From an uncultured Bacillota bacterium (GTDB taxonomy: Bacteria > Bacillota_I > Bacilli_A > RF39 > UBA660), in assembly GCA_946540075.1 (NCBI GenBank), contig CAMNHZ010000048.1:1-5899 (forward strand): a stretch of 5,899 nucleotides of DNA, read 5' to 3'. This document shows, in pieces, positions 1 to 4,432 of this stretch. Made by a program: the position numbers and the translations under genes. Each line of letters opens with the position of its first letter. Within the stretch, counting starts at the first letter, position 1. Below the pieces are notes generated by a model. It was given only the letters and a program-made list of their open reading frames with translations, was not told where the DNA came from and searched no databases.

Positions 1-47
<47 letters not shown>

Positions 48-65
48 ATTTATAACGACTATTAG

Positions 66-94
66 ATTATATCGTATTTTTACATAATTGGCAA
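66..94 (-). promoter_or_regulatory. Sigma-A-type promoter of tRNA-Ile
   Basis: On the minus strand a -35 box TTGCCA (89-94) and a perfect -10 box TATAAT (66-71) are separated by exactly 17 bp. Transcription would start near position 59, about 12 nt before the tRNA 5' end at 47, a normal leader length for a tRNA precursor. An A/T-tract palindrome at 96-110 (AGTTTTT/AAAAACT around a central A) lies just upstream of the -35 box, where an UP element would sit. The near-consensus boxes fit a strongly expressed stable RNA. Confidence 0.85.
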
Positions 95-123
95 TAGTTT
101 TTAAAAAACTTTTTGCACAATTC

Positions 124-157
124 GTTATATTTTACGCATTTTTTAATAAAATATAAC
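124..157. repeat. 11-bp perfect inverted repeat between tRNA genes
   Basis: GTTATATTTTA at 124-134 is repeated in perfect inverted orientation at 147-157, around a 12-nt centre. A T-rich run (160-165) follows on the plus strand, so it resembles a plus-strand terminator, but no plus-strand gene is present to be terminated. It sits about 30 nt upstream of the -35 box of tRNA-Ile and downstream of tRNA-Lys. It could be a protein-binding site, a structure in the tRNA-Lys trailer, or a chance product of AT-rich DNA. Confidence 0.5.
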
Positions 158-179
158 ACTTTTTTATAATTATATATAT

Positions 180-195
180 AAAACTGCCTAGCAGT
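180..195 (-). terminator. Weak hairpin after tRNA-Lys, possible terminator
   Basis: On the minus strand, ACTGC and GCAGT form a 5-bp stem with the triloop TAG, followed by TTTT (counting the last stem base) and then alternating TA. It lies 11 nt beyond the encoded CCA of tRNA-Lys, where a terminator would be expected. The stem is short and the U-tract modest, so this is tentative. The next gene, tRNA-Ile, has its own promoter, which is compatible with termination here. Confidence 0.35.
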
Positions 196-206
196 AAAAA
201 TCATTA

Positions 207-282
207 TGGTGTCCTCTTAGGGATTCGAACCCTAGACCCACTGATTAAGAGTCAGTTGCTCTACCAACTGAGCTAAGAAGAC
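207..282 (-). tRNA. tRNA-Lys (anticodon CTT), CCA encoded
   Basis: The minus strand from 282 shows a full cloverleaf. The acceptor stem GTCTTCT pairs with AGAGGAC with one G-T wobble. The D arm is closed by GCTC/GAGC, and the anticodon stem ACTGA/TCAGT surrounds the loop CTCTTAA with CTT at 34-36. The T arm contains the standard GGTTCGAATCC core. Discriminator A at 210 is followed by an encoded CCA at 207-209, giving 76 nt in total. It reads AAG. A separate tRNA-Lys(TTT) is expected elsewhere in the genome because the coding genes here use many AAA codons. Confidence 0.97.
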
Positions 283-293
283 ATTACTTCTTA

Positions 294-322
294 ATTTTAA
301 CACATAAAACTATAATTTTCAA
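294..322 (-). promoter_or_regulatory. Sigma-A-type promoter of tRNA-Lys
   Basis: On the minus strand a -35 box TTGAAA (317-322) and a -10 box TAAAAT (294-299) are separated by 17 bp. A TGT just before the -10 gives an extended -10 (TGn). The start site would fall near 287, some 5 nt ahead of the tRNA 5' end at 282. The -35 box begins only about 3 nt after the U-tract of the ddl terminator, so the tRNA is insulated from the upstream operon and transcribed separately. Confidence 0.75.
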
Positions 323-325
323 TAG

Positions 326-356
326 AAAAAGGATAATATTTATAAATTATCCTTTT
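326..356 (-). terminator. Rho-independent terminator of the ddl operon
   Basis: On the minus strand AAAAGGATAAT and ATTATCCTTTT form a perfect 11-bp stem (346-356 with 327-337) around an 8-nt loop. The 3' arm ends in a run of five T. The ddl stop codon TAA (347-349) lies inside the 5' arm. The stem also ends in TTTT on the plus strand, so it could act in both directions, but no plus-strand gene is visible here. Confidence 0.8.
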
Positions 357-1531
357 AATTTTCCTTTAGCACCTTTTAATCCATTTCCATAATTACTTAA
401 AATATTTGTTTCGAAAGAAACTGTCTTTTTAGATTTATTCTTATATTCTTTGATTGCAATAGTAATTATATCATCTAAAAGTTCTTTATATTTTTTACCT
501 ACTGGTTCCCATAAATAATATGATAAACTACCAGGTATTGTATTAGGCTCATTAATGTATATATCCTTTGTTTTCTTATCAATTAGAAAATCTATACGAC
601 ATACACCACTTAAATTTAAAGCTCTAAATGCTTCTTTAGCAATTTCTTCTACTTTAGTTCTTGTTTTAGCATCAATTCGAGCTGGAATAATACGATTAGT
701 AGAAGCCATACCCTTAGATTTACTTCCTTTAGCATTACCAAGATATTTATCACGATATGTTAAAAATTCATCCGCACCAAGTACTTCTTCTATTTCACCA
801 GTTTGTCTAAACTCATAATTTCCTAAAACACTACAATTTACTTCTACTAAATCAGAAACTGCTTTTTCAATTAATATCTTATTATCATACTTAATAGCTT
901 CCATTATTGCTTCATCTAGTTTTGATTCTTCTTTTACTAAAGTTATACCAATACTACTTCCTAATGAAGCAGGTTTTACCATTACAGGATATTTTAACTT
1001 AGCTACATTACTAGTAATTTCTTCCTTATTAGAAAGATATTCTGTATCATAGAACCAAGTATAATCTACAACAGGTAAATTATTAGCCTCAAATACTTGT
1101 TTCATAACTACTTTATCTTGTCCTAAAGCAGCACCTAATATATGTGGTCCTGCATATGGAATACCTACAGTTTCAAGATATCCTGCTATTGTTCCATCTT
1201 CAGCATTATTACCATGAACAATTGGTAATACTATATCAAGTTCAGTAACAATCTTTTTAAACAATCCTTTTACTGCTTGTAAGCAAAATACTCCATTTTT
1301 ATTATAAAGAACAACTTTTTTTGCATATTTCTTTAATTCATTAAAATCTTTATAAATATCCATATCCATAAGCATTTTTCCAGTATACCATTCTCTATCT
1401 TTAGTAATATAGATTGGAACTATATCATACTTTTCTTGATCTAGAGCATTCATGGCTTGAACAGCAGAAATAATACTTACTTCATGTTCAACAGTTGCTC
1501 CTCCATATATAACACCTAATTTTATCTTCAT
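347..1531 (-). CDS. ddl: D-alanine--D-alanine ligase (Ddl), ATP-grasp family
   Basis: This cytoplasmic enzyme joins two D-alanines with ATP, supplying the dipeptide that MurF adds to the peptidoglycan precursor. Motifs run in family order: YGGATVEHEVSIISA (residues 9-23, with the conserved Glu16), HGNNAEDGTIAG (106-117), KPASLGSSIGI (186-196, ATP-grasp loop), the omega-loop segment TYRDKY (258-263, a Y..KY pattern as in D-Ala-D-Ala enzymes), RIDF (312-315), and NEPNTIPG (327-334, metal-binding Glu and Asn). At 394 residues it is longer than the roughly 310-360 usual for Ddl, partly because of a Gly/Lys-rich tail after residue 380. Two signature positions differ from textbook forms: Ala for Gly in HGxxGEDG, and PGSLSYYLW where E. 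coli DdlB has PGMTSHSL. The ATG is preceded by a purine-rich site resembling AAGAAGTGAT. It is the last gene of the operon, 29 nt after murF. Family assignment is firm; preference for D-Ala as the second substrate is inferred. Confidence 0.93.
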   Translation of the reverse strand: MKIKLGVIYGGATVEHEVSIISAVQAMNALDQEKYDIVPIYITKDREWYTGKMLMDMDIYKDFNELKKYAKKVVLYNKNGVFCLQAVKGLFKKIVTELDIVLPIVHGNNAEDGTIAGYLETVGIPYAGPHILGAALGQDKVVMKQVFEANNLPVVDYTWFYDTEYLSNKEEITSNVAKLKYPVMVKPASLGSSIGITLVKEESKLDEAIMEAIKYDNKILIEKAVSDLVEVNCSVLGNYEFRQTGEIEEVLGADEFLTYRDKYLGNAKGSKSKGMASTNRIIPARIDAKTRTKVEEIAKEAFRALNLSGVCRIDFLIDKKTKDIYINEPNTIPGSLSYYLWEPVGKKYKELLDDIITIAIKEYKNKSKKTVSFETNILSNYGNGLKGAKGKLKG

Positions 1532-1560
1532 ATTATCACTTCTTTCTTTATTACTATTTA

Positions 1561-3150
1561 CTATTTTTCATTAAATATATCAGGTAAATCATTTTCAAGT
1601 AATACGTATGTATTTTCATCTTTTAATGTTTGCATCATTGGAAATGCTTCTTTTACATCGTTTATCACATGAATATGTTTCTTCTTATAATCTTTATGCA
1701 TAAGACCATCATATATAGGTTTTGTTTGTTCTTTTCCTACTAATATTACTTCATCAGCAACATCAGCAATATATTCACCAAACTTCATATTTAATTCATA
1801 TTGTTCAGATCCTAATTCAATCATACCTGGAGTTACAACAATCTTCTTACCAGGCATTAATCCAAGTACCTCTAATGCCATTTTAGAACCAACTGGATTA
1901 GAATTATATGCATCATCAATTATATTTATATCACCATATTTTTTCAACTCTAAACGGTGCTCAATAGCATTTACACGATTTACACCAGCTTGTAATTCTT
2001 TTATATTTAAACCTAATTCTTTTCCTAATGCGATACTTTGAAGTATATTATAAATATTATGCTTTCCTAAAAGTCTAGTAGTAAACTCATATTTAGTATC
2101 ATCACCCTTAAATATAACATTAAAAGTGGTTCCCTTATAAGACAATTTTATATCAGTTGCAACAACATCAGCATCTTCATTATCAATACCAATCCATACA
2201 ATCTTACAATCATTTTTTAATTGATAAGATACTTGTAGTGGATCATCAGCATTTAAAATTCCTATTCCATCTTTTGGTAATGATTCAATTAATTCAAATT
2301 TACCAATTTGAATATTCTCTTGTGAACCAAAACTTTCTAAGTGTGCAGTTCCTACTTTAGTAAGAATACCATACTTAGGATGAACTAAATCACAAAGTTC
2401 TTGAATCTCCCCTATTTTAAACGCACCCATTTCAGCAATAAATAAATCATTAAATTTATCCAAATAATTATTAACACTAATTATTAAACCAATTGGTGTA
2501 TTAAAGTTTTTAGGTGTTTTAAACACGTTATATCTTACATTTAAAATATCATGTAAAATATTTTTACTACTTGTTTTTCCATAACTTCCTGTTATTCCAA
2601 TTACATCTAAACTATTCATTGATTTTAATTTACGTGTAGCTTGATTTCTAAAATGATTAAATACCATCTTTTCCACCGGAATATTTATAACAGAAGCTGT
2701 TAAAATAACAAAATTATTTACATAAGCAAGTGTAGCTAACAATAGATAGTAATATACTAATAGATGCTCATCATATGAAACTAACATTGTTAAAACAGGT
2801 ACTAAGTATAACAATGATATTGTTATAATAAGTCTTTTTACTCTAGCAGTAACCTTTAAAGGTAACTTAACTTGCTCTTTATTACTACTACGATAACGTA
2901 AATATAATATTACTAAATAAAATACTCCAAATAAGATATACATAACAGATGACTCAACAAATAAAGCCACTATAAATATAACAAAAAACATATCGATTCC
3001 AACAAATTCATTATATTTATTAGATAATATCCATTTAAGATATCTTTGATCTAAATTATACCAATTTTGTTGTAACATCTGAAGTGATTTCTTTGATTTA
3101 GAAATAACATATATAAAAAATGGTATCAACGATAAACAAAAATACATCAT
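1561..3150 (-). CDS. murF: MurF-type ligase with N-terminal membrane domain
   Basis: MurF couples ATP hydrolysis to addition of D-Ala-D-Ala to UDP-MurNAc-tripeptide. Mur ligase motifs appear in order (numbered from the ATG at 3150): P-loop GITGSYGKTSS (185-195), TPKNFNTPIG (212-221), EMGAFKIGEI (240-249), GTAHLESFG (267-275), the lysine in IGKFELIE (Lys284) at the usual carbamylated position, NADD (300-303), GKHNIYN (362-368), HRLE (398-401), the MurF hallmark DDAYNSNP (412-419) and PGMIELG (441-447). Before them lie about 160 residues that look membrane-embedded: hydrophobic stretches near 2-16, 52-85 (long enough for two passes), 108-126 and 130-156. I see no canonical MurF N-terminal substrate domain. 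Length is 529 residues against about 450 for usual MurF. An in-frame TTG at 3165 is possible, but its first codons contain the Shine-Dalgarno GGAGG, so the ATG at 3150 is chosen. It follows the hydrolase by 2 nt and precedes ddl by 29 nt. Class is sure; the effect of the membrane part is unknown. Confidence 0.9.
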   Translation of the reverse strand: MMYFCLSLIPFFIYVISKSKKSLQMLQQNWYNLDQRYLKWILSNKYNEFVGIDMFFVIFIVALFVESSVMYILFGVFYLVILYLRYRSSNKEQVKLPLKVTARVKRLIITISLLYLVPVLTMLVSYDEHLLVYYYLLLATLAYVNNFVILTASVINIPVEKMVFNHFRNQATRKLKSMNSLDVIGITGSYGKTSSKNILHDILNVRYNVFKTPKNFNTPIGLIISVNNYLDKFNDLFIAEMGAFKIGEIQELCDLVHPKYGILTKVGTAHLESFGSQENIQIGKFELIESLPKDGIGILNADDPLQVSYQLKNDCKIVWIGIDNEDADVVATDIKLSYKGTTFNVIFKGDDTKYEFTTRLLGKHNIYNILQSIALGKELGLNIKELQAGVNRVNAIEHRLELKKYGDINIIDDAYNSNPVGSKMALEVLGLMPGKKIVVTPGMIELGSEQYELNMKFGEYIADVADEVILVGKEQTKPIYDGLMHKDYKKKHIHVINDVKEAFPMMQTLKDENTYVLLENDLPDIFNEK

Positions 3151-3152
3151 AA

Positions 3153-3887
3153 TTAATCCTCCCAAATAAACTTAGATATAATACTATTAGTTTGTCCAAG
3201 TCTTTCTAAATATGCATAATGAGTACATCCTTCATACTCTATTACAGCTGAATCATCAATCAACTTTTCTAATTCATAAGCACGTTCTAATGGAACTGCA
3301 GCATCATTAGTTCCCCATATAATTAAAGTAGGACACTTAACTTTTTTAATTTCTTCAGTTATATCAAGATTAACATGTTCTACTAAAATTTTTCTCATTA
3401 CAGGCGATGCATCACGATAATCCTTAGAACCAACATATTTCTTAGCTGTCTCTTCCAATTTATTAAGCATTGGCACTTTTTTTAATGATTTCAAAATTTT
3501 AGTTTTAAGCGATAACTTTTGAATTTCTTTTTTAAATGGTGAACCTAATAAGATAAGTTTTTTACATCCATAAATTGAAGCATATAATAAACTAATCTTA
3601 CCACCAAATGAATGTCCAATCAGTATTGGATTATTTACTTTAAGTTTAGTTAAAAGTTCATTTATAGCCTTAGCATAATCATATAATGTCCATATACTAT
3701 CAGGTTCAGGACTTTCCCCAAATCCAGGTAAATCTATAATTATTACACGATTATTTCTTGATAGAAAATCACCAACTGGTTTCATCATTTGAATATTCTG
3801 TCCCCATCCATGTAATAGAACAACTGGATCTTTTTCACTATCACCATAATCTATATAATTAATATTCAATTGTTCTTTCTTTTTCAT
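3153..3887 (-). CDS. Alpha/beta-fold hydrolase, unknown substrate
   Basis: This is a 244-residue single-domain serine hydrolase of the alpha/beta fold. HGWGQ (26-30) forms the usual oxyanion region, DLPGFGES (52-59) follows, the nucleophile elbow is GHSFGG with Ser93, the acid is Asp195 in IIWGTNDAAVP, and the catalytic His is His223 in THYAYLERL. A cap-like insert lies around 120-180 and is rich in lysine. There is no signal peptide or membrane segment, so it should be cytoplasmic. The full triad suggests an active esterase, lipase or C-C hydrolase, but the substrate cannot be read from the sequence. It starts 18 nt after the NfeD-like gene with a GGTGGTGA ribosome site just upstream, and its end carries the murF ribosome binding site. 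Co-transcription with murF and ddl suggests a role in envelope metabolism or acyl/lipid turnover; that is inference. Confidence 0.88.
   Translation of the reverse strand: MKKKEQLNINYIDYGDSEKDPVVLLHGWGQNIQMMKPVGDFLSRNNRVIIIDLPGFGESPEPDSIWTLYDYAKAINELLTKLKVNNPILIGHSFGGKISLLYASIYGCKKLILLGSPFKKEIQKLSLKTKILKSLKKVPMLNKLEETAKKYVGSKDYRDASPVMRKILVEHVNLDITEEIKKVKCPTLIIWGTNDAAVPLERAYELEKLIDDSAVIEYEGCTHYAYLERLGQTNSIISKFIWED
3158..3162 (-). promoter_or_regulatory. Ribosome binding site that sets the murF start
   Basis: GGAGG on the minus strand lies 7 nt before the ATG at 3150, ideal spacing. It is made of the last sense codons of the hydrolase gene (Trp-Glu-Asp), and the hydrolase stop TAA (3153-3155) lies between it and the ATG. 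This argues against the in-frame TTG at 3165, which sits directly on the Shine-Dalgarno, and suggests translational coupling between the two genes. Confidence 0.85.
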
Positions 3888-3905
3888 ATTTCACCACCAT
3901 ATATA

Positions 3906-4346
3906 TTATTTTTTCTTTTTCTTAGTTGTTTTAGTTATTTTTTCTACTATAAGAGAATCATTACTAACATCAACTATTCTTACTTTAGCATCAATATTCA
4001 AAGCCTGTTTAGATGTTGCTGGAAGTATCCTTCCATTTACTTTTATTTTACCAACATTATTCTTTTCTATTCTTTCTACAACAACAGCATTCTTACCAAT
4101 CACTCTTTTAGCAGTCTTCATATAAATAGTATTAGTCCAACTATCCTTAACTTTATCTCTATACTTAGCTTTTAATACGAAACCAAAAATCAAAAAAATA
4201 ATAAATTGTATTATAAAACTATTAATAAACAATGATAAAAATAAACTAATTAATCCACCTATCGCAAACCAAATAGGTATAATAGTAATTGATATAAACT
4301 CTAAAGCAATTAACAATACTATTATTAAAATCCACAATAAAAACAT
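3906..4346 (-). CDS. NfeD-like membrane protein with C-terminal OB domain
   Basis: This 146-residue protein has a strongly hydrophobic N-terminal part (about residues 2-58, probably three membrane segments) and a cytoplasmic beta-rich domain at about 84-137. That domain shows the NfeD-type pattern: a GKNAVVVERI strand, GKIKVNGRILPAT, then KVRIVDVSNDSLIVEKI. This is the short NfeD form, without the ClpP-like protease domain of the long form. Short NfeD proteins are often encoded next to flotillin/SPFH proteins and are thought to act in membrane microdomains or membrane protein quality control; no SPFH gene is in this window. The C terminus ends in a lysine run (TKTTKKKKK) that could touch acidic lipid heads or nucleic acid. 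It is the first gene of the operon, with AGGTGAT at 4352-4358 as ribosome site and a promoter directly upstream. The exact role is unknown. Confidence 0.8.
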   Translation of the reverse strand: MFLLWILIIVLLIALEFISITIIPIWFAIGGLISLFLSLFINSFIIQFIIFLIFGFVLKAKYRDKVKDSWTNTIYMKTAKRVIGKNAVVVERIEKNNVGKIKVNGRILPATSKQALNIDAKVRIVDVSNDSLIVEKITKTTKKKKK

Positions 4347-4365
4347 ATTTTATCACCTATCAATA

Positions 4366-4394
4366 ATTATACTATTTTAACAACTTATTTACAA
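4366..4394 (-). promoter_or_regulatory. Promoter of the nfeD-hydrolase-murF-ddl operon
   Basis: On the minus strand a perfect -10 box TATAAT (4366-4371) lies 17 bp from TTGTAA (4389-4394, four of six -35 consensus bases). Start of transcription is expected near 4359, just ahead of the ribosome site AGGTGAT (4352-4358) and about 13 nt before the ATG at 4346. The leader is therefore very short, leaving no room for a riboswitch or attenuator. The promoter follows the terminator at 4406-4432, so the operon appears independent of the gene upstream. No operator-like repeat is evident. Confidence 0.75.
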
Positions 4395-4405
4395 TATATT
4401 ACAAG

Positions 4406-4432
4406 AAAAAACTATTCAAAATGAATAGTTTT
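4406..4432 (-). terminator. Rho-independent terminator after the coiled-coil gene
   Basis: On the minus strand AAAACTATTC (4423-4432) and GAATAGTTTT (4408-4417) form a 10-bp stem with a 5-nt loop ATTTT, followed by two more T, giving a run of six T. The 5' arm begins inside the stop codon TAA (4431-4433) of the coiled-coil gene, the same stop-overlapping design as the terminator after ddl. Confidence 0.82.

Noticed and set aside
171..180. Alternating TA run as an origin or slippage element
   Set aside because: Too short and too common in DNA of this composition; no DnaA-box cluster is nearby.
555..818. Plus-strand open reading frame of 87 codons
   Set aside because: It lies fully inside ddl on the opposite strand, has no ribosome site I can see, and resembles no protein family; it is a shadow of ddl.
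347..1531. Van-type D-Ala-D-Lac resistance ligase
   Set aside because: The omega loop has the Y..KY pattern of D-Ala-D-Ala enzymes, the neighbour is murF, and no vanH, vanX, vanT or vanRS-like gene is present.
2157..2360. Plus-strand open reading frame rich in Gln, His and Tyr
   Set aside because: Opposite-strand shadow of the conserved MurF central domain; the composition is an artefact of the complementary codons.
1561..3150. MurT (lipid II amidation) or cyanophycin-synthetase-like identity for the Mur ligase
   Set aside because: MurT also lacks the N-terminal Mur domain, but the DDAYNSNP and HRLE motifs and the adjacent ddl fit MurF, and there is no neighbouring gatD-like gene in the window.
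3151..3165. TTG start for murF at 3165, giving 534 residues
   Set aside because: The GGAGG ribosome site falls within those extra codons, and an ATG with ideal 7-nt spacing follows at 3150.
3870..4175. Plus-strand hydrophobic open reading frame of 101 codons
   Set aside because: Antisense of the lysine-rich NfeD-like C terminus and the hydrolase start; Phe/Leu/Ile richness comes from complementing Lys, Glu and Asn codons.
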